Source: Corynebacterium rouxii
Lineage (GTDB): Bacteria > Actinomycetota > Actinomycetes > Mycobacteriales > Mycobacteriaceae
Reading direction: 5' to 3'
Length of the DNA stretch: 64,000 nucleotides
Assembly (NCBI RefSeq): GCF_902702935.1
Contig: NZ_LR738855.1
Location: 930,001 to 994,000, forward strand
Position 1 is the first letter of the stretch. Each line of letters starts with the position of its first letter. A program made the translations under genes and the position numbers. The notes under the pieces are model-generated. The model was given only the letters and a program-made list of their open reading frames with translations. It was not told the DNA's origin and ran no database searches. Shown here piece after piece: positions 1 to 10,493 of the stretch.

Positions 1-309
1 GTGGGCAAACTCACATGGGGAAGGGTGCTCATTGGCGGAGCTGCTTCTGGCGCATGGATGGGTCTTTTTGTCGCCGTTGTTATGGGTATGGTGTCGGGAA
101 CATGGGGAACCGCGCTTATGATGGGCATCCCGCTTGGTGTCGTATTTGGCATGGGGCTTGCCGCCGTGCAATACGCTTCCACGAACGGGAAACGCGACTT
201 TGCTTCCAGCACACATATCGTTGCGGGGCGTTACGACGTCCTCTGCCATCCGAGCGCTGCACGAGAAGCACGCGATGCCATTGCTAACTACATGCGCTCC
301 GCGCGATAA
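1..309 (+). CDS. Membrane protein with glycine-rich hydrophobic segments, probably 5'-truncated
   Basis: The frame is open from the first base, so the visible 102-residue product is probably the C-terminal part of a longer protein whose start lies left of the window; the GTG at base 1 could instead be the start. Residues about 8-32 and 35-58 are two hydrophobic, Gly/Met-rich segments like a membrane hairpin. They are followed by a soluble tail of about 45 residues ending in an Ala/Arg-rich helix. The arrangement resembles actinobacterial general-stress-type small membrane proteins, but I cannot name a function. The next gene begins about 50 bases downstream on the same strand and may be co-transcribed. 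Confidence 0.6.
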   Translation: MGKLTWGRVLIGGAASGAWMGLFVAVVMGMVSGTWGTALMMGIPLGVVFGMGLAAVQYASTNGKRDFASSTHIVAGRYDVLCHPSAAREARDAIANYMRSAR

Positions 310-359
310 GCTATACGCAGATGAACGTTGTTAAACGCGGAAAGGGGCCGGTTGGCGCT

Positions 360-1040
360 ATGAAACGAGGTCGTGTGACCCAAACCCTCCTCCTAGGCAC
401 TGTTGCCGCAGTGGGACTAGGAGGGGCTGCGTGCGCTGAGTTTGAGCCGGAAACCCCAAAGAATTTTGATCAGACCAAGGTTGTCTCCATCGTGATTGAT
501 CCTGACGACTGGACTTAGGCAGTTCTTGGCGAGGCATACAAGCAGGCGTTAACTAAAGATGCAGGTCGCCTAGCGGTTGTGCATGTTCGTGTTGGGGAGA
601 GAGACAGCGCGGATTCGGTGAGCATGTTGTCTACTGGGCGTGCTGACTTGTACATCGGTTGTACTGGTCGAGAGCTTAAGTCGCATGATGCGAAGGCTGC
701 TGTTACTTTGAGCAAAGAGTATGCTGCTGATGAGGACCGTTTTGGTTCCAACCGTGGGAAGTGGCGTGATCGTACGTATAAGGAGCTGATGGCTCGCTTA
801 GGTAACCGCGTTGATGCGACGGATCCTTCCAATGTGATGGCCTGTAAAGACGAGCAGGAGTTTCTTCCGCAAAGTATTGTGCCGTTGTATCGCATGCCGG
901 TGTTTAACCGTGATGAGTTAGCAACGTTGAATCATATGACTGCACGGTTGGCACAGATTGATTTCGATGAGTTAGTTAGTTATGCGCAGTCGCATGGTAG
1001 TGCGGCAACGGCTGTAAATGACAAGCTGTTTGGTGAGTAG
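360..1040 (+). pseudogene. Secreted lipoprotein gene interrupted by an in-frame amber codon
   Basis: From ATG 360 the frame encodes a lipoprotein-type signal peptide: basic MKRGR, a hydrophobic core, then GGAAC with the candidate lipidated cysteine near residue 25. The frame meets TAG at 516-518 and then continues without another stop to TAG at 1038-1040. The part after 518 is clearly coding in the same frame (start-to-stop 227 codons) and includes LYIGCTGREL, reminiscent of periplasmic binding proteins. A single C-to-T change (CAG to TAG, Gln to stop) would explain the break. An in-frame ATG at 579 could give a fragment without a signal peptide. Family and substrate are not recognised. It is either a recent pseudogene, a sequencing error or a readthrough case. 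An AAAGGGG ribosome site precedes 360; an upstream in-frame ATG at 321 is less likely. Confidence 0.75.
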
Positions 1041-1055
1041 AAAGTACAGTAAACA

Positions 1056-1091
1056 AAAGTGCGGCTCCCTCCTAGGAGGGAGCCGCACTTT
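1056..1091. terminator. Perfect palindromic bidirectional terminator
   Basis: An 18-bp perfect inverted repeat with essentially no loop spacer lies between the convergent lipoprotein gene and odhA. It starts with AAAGTGCGG and ends with CCGCACTTT, so each direction has a short A- or T-run. Its centre is CCTAGG, so both arms contain the TAGGAGGG octamer discussed in the findings. Confidence 0.85.
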
Positions 1092-1097
1092 CAATTC

Positions 1098-4000
1098 TTA
1101 GTTAGCGAATGCTTCGTCGAGCAATTGCTGTTGTTCCACGGCGTGGACCTTGGATAGGCCGGTTGCGGTGGAGGCCTGTGCGCGGCGGGAGACGCGCTTC
1201 ATTGGCAGCATGCCTGGGATGAGCTCTGGCAGGTGCTCGTGCAGGAATGGCCATGGGCCTTGGTTTGCTGGTTCGTCTTGGCAGAAGCGGATTTCTTCGG
1301 CGTTCGGGTAGAAGTCGAAGGCTTCCTTGAGACGGTTGAATGGGATTGGGTGGAGCATTTCGATGCGGACGATGGCTACGTCGTCACGCTTGTCTTTCTG
1401 TGCTCGCTTAGCAAGGTCGTAGTAGAGCTTGCCGGAGACCAGCATGATCTTCTTGACCTTGTTCTTGTCCAATTCGCCGTTAACAAAGCGTGGGTCGTTG
1501 ATAACGGACTGGAACTTCTTCACCTGGGTGAAGTCTTCCACGCTCGAGGTTGCGGCCTTCATACGCAGCATCGACTTTGGCGTGAACACGACGAGTGGTC
1601 GCTTCAGGCCACCGAGGACGTGGCGGCGTAGGAGGTGGAAGTAGTTGGCTGGGGTGGTGGGCTGTGCCACGGTCATGGTGCCTTCGGCGCAGAGCTGCAG
1701 GTAGCGCTCGATACGTGCGGAGGAGTGGTCAGGCCCCTGTCCTTCATAGCCGTGTGGCAGAAGAAGGATAACGGAGGAGGTCTGGCCCCACTTAGCCTCA
1801 CCGGAGGAGATGTATTCGTCGATGATGGTTTGGGCACCGTTGGCAAAGTCACCGAACTGTGCTTCCCATGCGACAACGGCATCTTCGTTGCCGACGGAGT
1901 AGCCGTATTCGAAGCCCATGCCCGCGTATTCGGTTAGCGCAGAGTTGTAGACGAGGAACTTACCGCCGTTGCCCTTGCGCTCAGCGAGGTCGTTAAGGCC
2001 GTTGAATTCTTCACCGGTGCGTGGATCGTAAACCACTGCGTGGCGCTGGGTGAAGGTTCCGCGTCGGGAGTCTTCGCCGGCGAGGCGAACGAACTTGCCA
2101 CCTGCTGCGAGGGAGCCGAAGGCAATGAGTTCGCCCCAACCCCAGTCGATGCCACCGTTTTGAACTGCCTCAAGGCGCTTCTTTGCCACCGGTGCCACAC
2201 GCTGGTGGAACTCGAAGTTTTCAGGAGCAGTGGCGTAGGCCTGTCCGATTTCTACGAGTTCTTCGCGGGTGATGTTGGTTTCGAGGCCGTGTGGAACTTC
2301 TTGGGAGGAGGTAATGCCAGCTTGTGCCTCGAATGGCTTCTTTTCGGTTTCCTTGACGTCGTTAAAAATGGATTCCATCTGGTCGTGGAAATCGCGCTGT
2401 ACCTTTTCAGCATCCTCGGCGGTGAGCTCGCCACGGCCTAGGAGGTCTTCCTTGTACTGTTCGCGCACAGTCTTGCGGGCGTCGATCAGCTTGTACATCT
2501 CTGGCTGCGTCATCGATGGGTCATCGGCTTCGTTGTGGCCGCGACGACGGTAGGAGATCATGTCGATGAAGACGTCTTTTCCGAATTGGCGACGGTACTC
2601 GGTGGCGAGGCGACCAACCCATACCACTGCTTCTGGATCGTCACCGTTAACGTGGAAGACAGGGCAGCCATAGGCCTTAGCTAGGTCGGTGGCGTAGTGG
2701 CTAGAGCGACCGGAGTCTGGGGTGGTGGTAAAGCCGATCTGGTTGTTCACAATGATGTGAATGGTGCCGCCGACGGTGTAACCGCGCAGCTGGGCGAGGT
2801 TCAAGGTTTCTTGAACAATGCCAAGGCCTGCGAATGCGGCGTCGCCGTGCAACATCATTGGAACGACGGAGTAGCCGTCAGTGGAGTCGCCCTTGTTGAG
2901 GAGGTCCTGCTTTGCGCGGGCAATACCTTCCATGACTGGGTCGACTGCTTCGAGGTGTGATGGGTTAGCGGCAAGCGAAACCTTGATCTCGTTGTCGCCA
3001 AACATCTGGATGTGGGTGCCCTCGGCGCCGAGGTGGTACTTCACGTCACCGGATCCACCGGCTGCCTTTGGCTCAATGTGGCCTTCGAACTCGGTGAATA
3101 CTGTTGCGAGTGGCTTACCCACGATGTTGACCAGCACGTTGAGGCGGCCGCGGTGTGGCATACCGATAACAACTTCGTCGAGGCCTTGGCCTGCGGCGGT
3201 GTCGATGGCGGAGTCCATCAGCGGGATCAGTGCTTCTGCACCTTCCAAGGAGAAACGCTTTTGGCCAACGTACTTGGTCTGGAGGAAGTCCTCGAAGGCC
3301 TGTGCGGCGTTGAGCTTCTGCAGGATGTACTTCTGCTCAGCGTAGGAAGGCTTTGGCATGCCGGCTTCGATACGGTCTTGTAGCCAGAGGCGTTCGTCGC
3401 GGTCGAGAATGTGGGTGTATTCCGAGCCCACTTTGAGGGTATAAGCGCTGCGGAGGCGACCGAGCACCTCGCGCAGAGTCATGGTTTCCTTGCCGCCGAA
3501 ACCGCCCACGTTGAAGGAACGATCAAGATCCCACAGGGTTAGGCCGTGGGTAGCGATGTCCAAGTCACGGTGATCTGGGACTGGCATGCCTGGCTGGTGC
3601 CAGCGCAGTGGGTTGGTGTCTGCAATGAGGTGGCCGCGGGAGCGGTAGGCCTCGATGAGCTGCATGACGCGGGTGTTCTTATCGACGCCGGTATTAGACA
3701 GATCGGATGCCCAACGCATTGGTGCGTAAGGGATTCCGATGGACTCGAAGATCTCATCCCAGAATGCGTCGTCGATAAACAGCTGGCTCATGGTGCGCAG
3801 GAATTCGCCGGATTCTGCGCCTTGGATGATGCGGTGATCGTAGGTGGAGGTGATGGTAACCAAACGGCCAACACCTAGTTCGGCGAGGCGGTCTGCGGAT
3901 GCACCTGCGAATTCGGCTGGGTAATCCATGGAACCAACGCCGATGATGGCGCCTTGGCCCTTGGTCAGGCGAGGTACGGAGTGACGGGTGCCAATGCCAC

Positions 4001-4811
4001 CTGGGTTGGTTAGCGAGATGGTGACACCGGAGTAGTCATCCATGGTGAGCTTGCCCACGCGGGAGCGTGCCACGATGTCCTCGTACTTGGCGACGAACTC
4101 TGCGAAGGAAAGAGTCTCGGCTTCCTTAATAGCAGCAACGACCAGTGCGCGTGCACCAGACTTCTGCTGAACATCGATAGCCAAGCCCATGTTGATGTGC
4201 TCTGGGGTGTTCAGAGTTGGCTTGCCATCAACAACGTCGTAGAAGTTGTTCATATCGGGGTGTGCCATGGTCGCTTTGACCACGGCGTAGCCGATGATAT
4301 GGGTAAAGGAGACTTTGCCACCGGTGGTGCGCTTGAGGTGCTCGTTGATAATGGAGCGGTTCTCCCACATCAGCTTTACCGGCATATCGCGCACGGTGGT
4401 CGCGGTAGGAACCTCGAGCGACTCGTCCATGTTCTTAGCGATTGCCTTGTAAATGCCCTTGATTGCGGAGGAACCAGCTGTGGGCAGCTCGCCTGCACGC
4501 TCGAGTGGGGAAGGCTGCTGTTTCTTGGCAGGCTTCTTGTTCTCTGGCTTTGGTGCAACCTTAGCTTCGCTGGACGCTGGGGCAGAAGCCGTAGTTGGTG
4601 CTGGCTTCTTGGCTGGTGCTGGTTGCTTTTTTGCTGGGGCGGCTGGCTGTGAGGAGGTGTTCTTAGCCTCAGTTCCCGGTGTGCTCGGGGCACCCTGCTT
4701 CTCGAAAAGGTCGCGCCATTCCTTATCTACGGACTGCGGATCCTTTTGGAACTGCTGGAACATCTCGTCTACCAGCCAATCGTTCTGGCCGAAAGTACTA
4801 GCGCTGCTCAC
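1098..4811 (-). CDS. odhA: 2-oxoglutarate dehydrogenase E1 with fused E2 acyltransferase domain (OdhA)
   Basis: Thiamine-diphosphate decarboxylase of the TCA-cycle 2-oxoglutarate dehydrogenase step. In corynebacteria it works in a mixed supercomplex with AceE, AceF and Lpd. The 1237-residue product has a short N-terminal helix, an Ala/Pro/Lys-rich linker (about 40-105), an E2-type acyltransferase domain (about 110-365) with the DHRIIQG catalytic motif near 325, and the E1 domain. The E1 part shows [10 protein letters not shown] near 551, the GDAAFAG diphosphate motif near 656 and NNQIGF near 690. No lipoyl domain is present, as usual for this family, which borrows that of AceF; inhibition by the FHA protein OdhI is known for the family. 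GTG 4811 is chosen because it gives the conserved N-terminus SSASTFGQN; an in-frame ATG lies at 4829. The gene stands alone with a palindromic terminator downstream. Confidence 0.97.
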   Translation of the reverse strand: MSSASTFGQNDWLVDEMFQQFQKDPQSVDKEWRDLFEKQGAPSTPGTEAKNTSSQPAAPAKKQPAPAKKPAPTTASAPASSEAKVAPKPENKKPAKKQQPSPLERAGELPTAGSSAIKGIYKAIAKNMDESLEVPTATTVRDMPVKLMWENRSIINEHLKRTTGGKVSFTHIIGYAVVKATMAHPDMNNFYDVVDGKPTLNTPEHINMGLAIDVQQKSGARALVVAAIKEAETLSFAEFVAKYEDIVARSRVGKLTMDDYSGVTISLTNPGGIGTRHSVPRLTKGQGAIIGVGSMDYPAEFAGASADRLAELGVGRLVTITSTYDHRIIQGAESGEFLRTMSQLFIDDAFWDEIFESIGIPYAPMRWASDLSNTGVDKNTRVMQLIEAYRSRGHLIADTNPLRWHQPGMPVPDHRDLDIATHGLTLWDLDRSFNVGGFGGKETMTLREVLGRLRSAYTLKVGSEYTHILDRDERLWLQDRIEAGMPKPSYAEQKYILQKLNAAQAFEDFLQTKYVGQKRFSLEGAEALIPLMDSAIDTAAGQGLDEVVIGMPHRGRLNVLVNIVGKPLATVFTEFEGHIEPKAAGGSGDVKYHLGAEGTHIQMFGDNEIKVSLAANPSHLEAVDPVMEGIARAKQDLLNKGDSTDGYSVVPMMLHGDAAFAGLGIVQETLNLAQLRGYTVGGTIHIIVNNQIGFTTTPDSGRSSHYATDLAKAYGCPVFHVNGDDPEAVVWVGRLATEYRRQFGKDVFIDMISYRRRGHNEADDPSMTQPEMYKLIDARKTVREQYKEDLLGRGELTAEDAEKVQRDFHDQMESIFNDVKETEKKPFEAQAGITSSQEVPHGLETNITREELVEIGQAYATAPENFEFHQRVAPVAKKRLEAVQNGGIDWGWGELIAFGSLAAGGKFVRLAGEDSRRGTFTQRHAVVYDPRTGEEFNGLNDLAERKGNGGKFLVYNSALTEYAGMGFEYGYSVGNEDAVVAWEAQFGDFANGAQTIIDEYISSGEAKWGQTSSVILLLPHGYEGQGPDHSSARIERYLQLCAEGTMTVAQPTTPANYFHLLRRHVLGGLKRPLVVFTPKSMLRMKAATSSVEDFTQVKKFQSVINDPRFVNGELDKNKVKKIMLVSGKLYYDLAKRAQKDKRDDVAIVRIEMLHPIPFNRLKEAFDFYPNAEEIRFCQDEPANQGPWPFLHEHLPELIPGMLPMKRVSRRAQASTATGLSKVHAVEQQQLLDEAFAN

Positions 4812-4973
4812 TGCAGGTGCTCGCCTCATTTCTTTGTGAGATTTCTAACGTCTATTCACACTGTAATAGCTTCACTACAGGCTATCGGTTTTCTTCCTCG
4901 AACTGTGAACTGTCGAGAAAGAAAATCGCCTCCCCATGCGTGCTCAGTGGGATTTCACCTATTGTACGCGCCT
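4812..4973. promoter_or_regulatory. Upstream region of odhA
   Basis: About 160 bases lie between the end of the ABC exporter gene and the odhA start, both on the - strand. This stretch must carry the odhA promoter unless odhA is read through from the exporter. It is AT-richer than the flanks. I see no strong paired -35/-10 match and no strong terminator hairpin, so no exact site is proposed. Confidence 0.4.
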
Positions 4974-7900
4974 TTATCGCGGGATTTCTTGTTCGCCGTG
5001 TGTCCACATTGTGGCGTAAATACCCCCATTAGTGCGTAGGCTTGCATGATCGCCGTCTTCAAGGACCGCTCCGTCTGCAATCACAAGTATCCGATCTGCT
5101 TTTGCAGCGGTGGCTAATCGGTGGGCGACAATGACAGATGTCCGCGTCTGTGTGAGCCGTTCGGCGGCAGACAAGATTGTTTTTTCGGTTGCGGGATCAA
5201 GGGTGGCGGTGGCTTCGTCGAGAAGCAAGATTTCTGGCTCCATCATCTCTGCTCGCGCTAAGGCAATGAGCTGACGTTGTCCTGAAGATAATCCTTGGCC
5301 GCGTTCGCCGACAGTAGCGCGGAAGCCGCCGTCGATTGCAGCGATCGCACGCAGGGCCCCGACTCGGCGGGCAGCGTCGGTGATTTCTTCAGCGGTGGCG
5401 TCGGGTCGCCCGTAAGCGATGTTGTCGGCAACGGTGCCGGTAAACAGGTGGGTTTCTTGAGGTACGAAACCTACGGTGCGTCGCCACGCTTGGATGTCGT
5501 AGTTGCGAATATCGTGGCGTTTCGACGCCACCTCGCCCGTTGTTGGATCGTAGAAGCGCTCGATAAGTTTTACGATGGTCGATTTTCCAGCGCCGGTTGG
5601 GCCGACTACGGCGACTGTGGAACCAGGTTGGATCGTCAATGTCAGGTTGTCGATCACGGGTGCGCTGTCGTAAGAGTAGGAAAAACTGACGTCGTTGAAG
5701 GCGATATCGGCTCCTTGGTCTGTTCTCTGAGCCGGAACCAGGCGCCCATCGTTGGGAACGCTACTCGGTGTAGAAAGCAGGTCGGAGATTCGACGGAAAC
5801 CAACCTGTGCTTGTTGGTAGGAGTCAAAAACTTGGGAGAGATGCTGGATCGGGCCGTAGAGGCGGTCCAAATACAGTAGAAAAGCAACGAGCACACCGGT
5901 GGCGAGTTCTCCGTTTGCTACCAGGTGCGCACCTACTCCGAGTACCGCGGCTTGCAGGATTTGGCTCACAGCGTTAATACCTGGGAAATATACGGCGACT
6001 GCGGTTTGGGTTTTGATGCGGGTAGCGCGATAGCGCGCTGCTTGCGCGGAGAAATCAGCGAGTGCGACATCTTCCATGCGCGCCATCTGGGCACTTCTTA
6101 GACCGCCGATGTGTTCTTGAAATAATGCGTTGACTCCGCTTATTTGTTCGCGAGCTTGGGTATACAGCCGTGACGAGATGCGTTTAAAAACGACGGTGGC
6201 AACGCCGATGAGAGGAACGCCGATGACCGCGATGGCAAACAGTTGCAGGCTGGTCGCGCCTAGGAGGGCGAGGATTCCTACCAGCGTGGTGAGGGAGACG
6301 ACCGTTTGGGCAAGCCCTGTTTGTAAGAAACTATTGAGGGCTTCGATGTCGGTGGTCATGCGGGTCATGATGGTTCCCGACATGGTTTTTTCGAAGTAGC
6401 CCATGCCAAGACGTTGTAGTTGTGCGTAGGAGCGCAACCGTAGGTGGTACAACAGGCGTTCGCCGGTGCGGGCGGTCACGATCGTGGTCGCGATATCGGC
6501 AAGCCATGCCACAATCACCACGCCGATTCCTATTCCTGTGACAATCCACAGCGCTGACGGGTTATGAGCTGTGACGCCGCGGTCGATGGCAGCACGCACT
6601 AAGGTGGGGATGGTTAAGCTTGCTGTCACACCCACGATGTAGAGGCCGATGACAACCACAATGAGCCAACGTACTGAGGCAAAAAGTTGATGGGCAGTTA
6701 CTTTGCCGTGGTCGTGATCGAGGAGTGGGCGTGGTCCTGGGGTGTCGCGAGTAGGAGGGAGGGCATCCACGCGGGCTAAGAGTTCGGGAGTTGCAGGTAT
6801 CGACGCCGCCATGCCGCCGCGACCTCGTCCGCGTCCGCCCGCTGCGGGGTTGGCGCCTGCTACGGATGCGGCCGCTTTCATGGTTGAGGAGTTGATGGTG
6901 AGGCGCTTGTCTTGCTGAGCACGCGTGACTTGTGGCCATAGTTGTGACCACTCGGGTTCAGTGCCGTCGTCGAAAGGAACAAAAGGCTCGTCGGAGTTGT
7001 GTTCGCGGAGGTGTTCTTGCACATCCATGAGGTAGACGAACCGAGGGTTTGCACGCATGTGGGTGAGGGTGCCGTGATCGACGATACTGCCGTCTTCTAT
7101 AAGCGCAACCGAATCTGCTAGGGACAGCGTAGAGTTCCGGTGCGCTACTGCGATGATGGTGACGTCCGATAGTTCACTGCTGAGCTGTTCGTAGATGGCG
7201 TGCTCAGTGGTGGCATCAATGGCCGAGGTTGCATCGTCCAAAATGAGCACTCGGGGACGTTCTAATACTGCGCGTGCGATAGCGATGCGTTGGCGTTGCC
7301 CGCCAGAAAGCGTAAGGCCTCGTTCGCCGACGATCTCGTCATACCCGTGGGGAAGCGCGCTAATAAAATCGTGGGCTTGTGCGATGCGGGCAGCGCGTTC
7401 GATGTCAACATCGGTGACGTTTCGTCCCATGGCAATGTTGTCGCGGATACTGGCGGAATACAGAAATGGGTCGTCAAAAACACAGGAAATGGCGCTGCGT
7501 AGGTCGTGGCGGCGTAGCTGGTTGGTATCCACTCCTCCTAGTCGGATCTGCCCACTATCGGGACGATAGAATCCGCAGAGTAGTTGTACAGCCATGGTTT
7601 TGCCCGAACCAGGGGGTCCGACCAGAGCTACGGTGTGACCTGCTGGAATTGTGAAGGTCGTGTCATTGAGAATCCCATCAAAGTGCACTTGGTCAAGTTC
7701 GAGTGACAACGGCCCCGCGGGAAGGTTGAGAGGATTCTCCGGATCGGGGTGCTCGGCAGCCATGTCCACAACATCCATCACACGGTCGAAGGAGCTTAAT
7801 CCCATCTGCATCTGTACGACCATGCCGGCAAGCATGGACACCACCGATGTCATGGACGTGAGATAGGTGCTAAAAGCGAGGAATGTACCAATAGTGATAT

Positions 7901-8714
7901 GACCATCAAGGGCGAGCCATCCGCCTAAACCAATGCCTATGACCAGTGCGAGTGTAGGAAGTTGCTGAACGAGTGGTCGGTAACGGGCAGAAAGACGTGC
8001 TGAGCGCATCTGCTCGGCATAGACCTGCGTGCTGAGCTCGTCTAGGCGATCGAGTTCGCGCGATTCCTGCGCGAATGCTTTAACAACGCGGATTCCGCTA
8101 ACGGTTTGTTCGATGTGCGTGGCCAAATTTGCCACACTGTGCTGCGCCGACCACGTTGCGGCAAACAATGTGGTGCGCGATCGGAGCGAGAGCCACACCA
8201 GCGGTGGAATACAGGCGACTGCGATAAACATCAGCCAGACGTTGATCCACGCTAAAATACCAATGGTGATGACCACTTTGAGCACATGCCCGATGAGCAG
8301 TGGGAACATGGCTACCATTGCTTGAGCAAGGTTGAGGTCTGAGATCGAGCGCGACACAATCTGGCCGGTGCGCAGTTTGTCTTGTTGGGGGCCGTCGAGA
8401 CGCTGCAAAGAATCAAGAACGCTGACGCGCAGGGTGTGCTGGAAGGTGTTGGATAGCACGCCGGCGAAAAATCGCCGCCCGAATTGGAACACGTAGCGGG
8501 CGAGAGCGGTGGCGACCAAAATCCAGACCACACGCTGGACTTCGGCATTGCCTCCTCCTAGAGAACCGGTGGCAGTATCTACTGCGGAGCCCGCTAGGAG
8601 GGGGATGGTGGCGTCGAAAAGCGTGGTCATCACAGTGGAGACAACGGCAGCGACGACGATCCACGGTTGTCGCCACAACATGGCACGAAGTTTGGAGCCA
8701 ACGTTGGGCGACAT
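4974..8714 (-). CDS. Double-length ABC exporter (TMD-NBD-TMD-NBD), multidrug/lipid type
   Basis: A single 1246-residue chain holding two complete exporter half-molecules. The first membrane domain (about 15-300) precedes NBD1: Walker A GPPGSGKT near 366, signature LSGGQ near 469, Walker B ILDDATS near 491. A long linker with a GRGRGRGG patch (about 550-680) leads to the second membrane domain (about 685-960) and NBD2: Walker A GPTGAGKST near 1038, Q-loop VPQETHLF, signature LSSGQ near 1142, Walker B LLLDEATA near 1163. NBD1 has Asp for the catalytic Glu and lacks the Q-loop Gln (VFDDPFL), while NBD2 has the altered signature LSSGQ, so one composite ATP site is degenerate. Family knowledge suggests export of a lipid or drug; the substrate is unknown. 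The stop of the EcsC-like gene lies only 7 bases upstream of this start, suggesting an operon. Confidence 0.93.
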   Translation of the reverse strand: MSPNVGSKLRAMLWRQPWIVVAAVVSTVMTTLFDATIPLLAGSAVDTATGSLGGGNAEVQRVVWILVATALARYVFQFGRRFFAGVLSNTFQHTLRVSVLDSLQRLDGPQQDKLRTGQIVSRSISDLNLAQAMVAMFPLLIGHVLKVVITIGILAWINVWLMFIAVACIPPLVWLSLRSRTTLFAATWSAQHSVANLATHIEQTVSGIRVVKAFAQESRELDRLDELSTQVYAEQMRSARLSARYRPLVQQLPTLALVIGIGLGGWLALDGHITIGTFLAFSTYLTSMTSVVSMLAGMVVQMQMGLSSFDRVMDVVDMAAEHPDPENPLNLPAGPLSLELDQVHFDGILNDTTFTIPAGHTVALVGPPGSGKTMAVQLLCGFYRPDSGQIRLGGVDTNQLRRHDLRSAISCVFDDPFLYSASIRDNIAMGRNVTDVDIERAARIAQAHDFISALPHGYDEIVGERGLTLSGGQRQRIAIARAVLERPRVLILDDATSAIDATTEHAIYEQLSSELSDVTIIAVAHRNSTLSLADSVALIEDGSIVDHGTLTHMRANPRFVYLMDVQEHLREHNSDEPFVPFDDGTEPEWSQLWPQVTRAQQDKRLTINSSTMKAAASVAGANPAAGGRGRGRGGMAASIPATPELLARVDALPPTRDTPGPRPLLDHDHGKVTAHQLFASVRWLIVVVIGLYIVGVTASLTIPTLVRAAIDRGVTAHNPSALWIVTGIGIGVVIVAWLADIATTIVTARTGERLLYHLRLRSYAQLQRLGMGYFEKTMSGTIMTRMTTDIEALNSFLQTGLAQTVVSLTTLVGILALLGATSLQLFAIAVIGVPLIGVATVVFKRISSRLYTQAREQISGVNALFQEHIGGLRSAQMARMEDVALADFSAQAARYRATRIKTQTAVAVYFPGINAVSQILQAAVLGVGAHLVANGELATGVLVAFLLYLDRLYGPIQHLSQVFDSYQQAQVGFRRISDLLSTPSSVPNDGRLVPAQRTDQGADIAFNDVSFSYSYDSAPVIDNLTLTIQPGSTVAVVGPTGAGKSTIVKLIERFYDPTTGEVASKRHDIRNYDIQAWRRTVGFVPQETHLFTGTVADNIAYGRPDATAEEITDAARRVGALRAIAAIDGGFRATVGERGQGLSSGQRQLIALARAEMMEPEILLLDEATATLDPATEKTILSAAERLTQTRTSVIVAHRLATAAKADRILVIADGAVLEDGDHASLRTNGGIYATMWTHGEQEIPR

Positions 8715-8721
8715 TTCAGGT

Positions 8722-9552
8722 TTATTCCTTTACTTGTGAGGCGAGCAAGGCGACGGGTTCTTGGACCTCGTCTTCGCTCGGTGCTGGGGTATCAAAAGCG
8801 CTGGGCAATGCGCCAAGAGATTCCGAGGTGCTGTGCACTACCTTAGTGGCTAGCTTACGATTGGCCATTGTGCCCAAAACTGCGCCGATTCCCATAGGCA
8901 TGATCTTGCCGATCCACGCTTGCTTCATGCGCTTGCTGATCTGATTCAGTGCAATCTTGACTAGCTGGTTGTTGACCTCACGCACGTTGCTAGGGCTCAT
9001 ACGCGAAATTGCGCTGACGGAACTAGTGGCGGTGAGGGAGGCGTCGACAAGTGCGGTGCCTTGTGATCCGGACAATGCCACCAAGATAAGCGCTTTGCGA
9101 CGCTCTGGGTCGGTGATGTCTGCACCACGCACATAAGCCGATGCCACCGTATAAAACGCTGCGGCGTCAAGGAACACTAAAGATTCCGCACTAATCGTAA
9201 GAGCACCGGTAACAAAACCAATTCCTGGGATGGCCGCTGCTGTACCTGCGCCAGCTCCCGTACCTGTTGCTAGACGGACGAAGTGCTTATTCATTAAGTC
9301 TTGGATCTCTGCAGGGCTCGCCTCTGGGTTTTTAGAACGCAACCAATCGACATAGCCGGTGATGGCACTGCGTTGAAGATGAACCACGCGATCCAAGGAA
9401 GTAACCAAGATTTTGCCCGCCATGCCGGATTCCGCAATCAAGGCCTGAGAATCAGAACCTAATGCGTCGGTGACCGCCTGCTCGTTGGAATCGCGGCGAC
9501 CAAACATCACAGAATCTCCAAGGGATCCCAGCGTTTTTCGTACAAAACCCAT
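8722..9552 (-). CDS. EcsC-like protein of unknown function
   Basis: 276-residue protein. A Gly/Ala-rich hydrophobic stretch (about 105-135, containing GTGAGAGTAAAIPGIGF) is flanked by mainly helical, soluble regions. The pattern resembles the EcsC family, which is often linked to ABC exporters, but this is a by-eye match. It is the first gene of a probable two-gene - strand operon with the double-length ABC exporter, the gap being only 7 bases, so a role in assembly or function of that exporter is plausible. The C-terminal 30 residues are Ser/Pro/Glu-rich and probably disordered. Confidence 0.75.
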   Translation of the reverse strand: MGFVRKTLGSLGDSVMFGRRDSNEQAVTDALGSDSQALIAESGMAGKILVTSLDRVVHLQRSAITGYVDWLRSKNPEASPAEIQDLMNKHFVRLATGTGAGAGTAAAIPGIGFVTGALTISAESLVFLDAAAFYTVASAYVRGADITDPERRKALILVALSGSQGTALVDASLTATSSVSAISRMSPSNVREVNNQLVKIALNQISKRMKQAWIGKIMPMGIGAVLGTMANRKLATKVVHSTSESLGALPSAFDTPAPSEDEVQEPVALLASQVKE

Positions 9553-9661
9553 AATGCTCTTCCTTCATTGTGTTCGAGGTTACGCATGGTTCAACGGACG
9601 GCGGGCAGCGATCGTTCCAACAATTGATCACAATCCTGCAACGATCGCCTCTAGGAGGGGA

Positions 9662-10474
9662 TTAACCCTGCTGAGCGTAATCTTCAGCCGCGCGCACAAA
9701 CGCCACAGAAGGCGTGACTCCGGTATAAAGTGCAAACTGCTCAGCGGCCTGCAAACAGATCACCTCGCCACCGTTAATAATCTTTTTGCCCTTGGACTCA
9801 GCCGCCTTGATGAGTGGGGTTTCTACCGGATACGCAACAACATCGAAGATCACCTGAGCAGCGTCGATCTCAGCATCGCTAAATGCCTGTATATGTTCAT
9901 GATCACCGTGCATTCCTAGCGGAGTGACATTGACCAACATATCGGTACCAGCAGGAACCTCGGTGGCATGGGTCCAACCGTAGCGCTGCGCCAATGCGGA
10001 ACCAGTTTCCACATTGCGAGCAACCACAGTGCCCGCCATGCCATGGTCAGCCAGTGCTGCTACAACCGCATTGGCCATACCACCTGAACCACGCACCGCA
10101 ACGCTGAGGCTGGCAGAAACATCATGGGATTTTAGCAACGAGGCAACGGCAACATAGTCGGTGTTATAGCCGGTGAGTACGCCGTCGTCATTAACAATCG
10201 TGTTTACAGCATGAATGCGTTTAGCCGAGGGGTGAAGAGCATCGATAAGAGGAATAACATCTTGCTTATACGGCATGGATACTCCTGCACCGCGGATATT
10301 CAAACCACGAATGCCTGCCACCGCAGCAGTAATATCTGCAGGCGCAATAGCCTTATAAATAAAGTTCAATCCCAACCGGTCATATAGCCAATTATGAAAG
10401 CGCACCCCATGATTTGAGGGGCGTGCAGCCAATGAGACACACAAAACGGTATTTCGGTCGACGAGATTTACCAT
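9662..10474 (-). CDS. Shikimate dehydrogenase-like NADP-dependent oxidoreductase (AroE/SdhL type)
   Basis: 270-residue member of the shikimate/quinate dehydrogenase family. The substrate-binding half shows the GVSMPYK motif with the catalytic lysine (about 65-70) and AVNTIVNDDGVLTGYNTDY. The cofactor half has a Gly-rich GSGGMANAVVAAL loop (about 130-142). The SMPYK variant and the N-terminus NTVLCVSLAARPSNHGVRFHNWLY match the shikimate-dehydrogenase-like (SdhL) subgroup rather than classical AroE, so a role in the aromatic pathway is not certain. ATG 10474 is chosen because GTAGGTGAC immediately precedes it; the frame stays open upstream but only through the divergent esterase gene. The start is 19 bases from the divergent esterase start. 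Confidence 0.88.
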   Translation of the reverse strand: MVNLVDRNTVLCVSLAARPSNHGVRFHNWLYDRLGLNFIYKAIAPADITAAVAGIRGLNIRGAGVSMPYKQDVIPLIDALHPSAKRIHAVNTIVNDDGVLTGYNTDYVAVASLLKSHDVSASLSVAVRGSGGMANAVVAALADHGMAGTVVARNVETGSALAQRYGWTHATEVPAGTDMLVNVTPLGMHGDHEHIQAFSDAEIDAAQVIFDVVAYPVETPLIKAAESKGKKIINGGEVICLQAAEQFALYTGVTPSVAFVRAAEDYAQQG

Positions 10475-10493
10475 GTCACCTACTCTAAAACAT

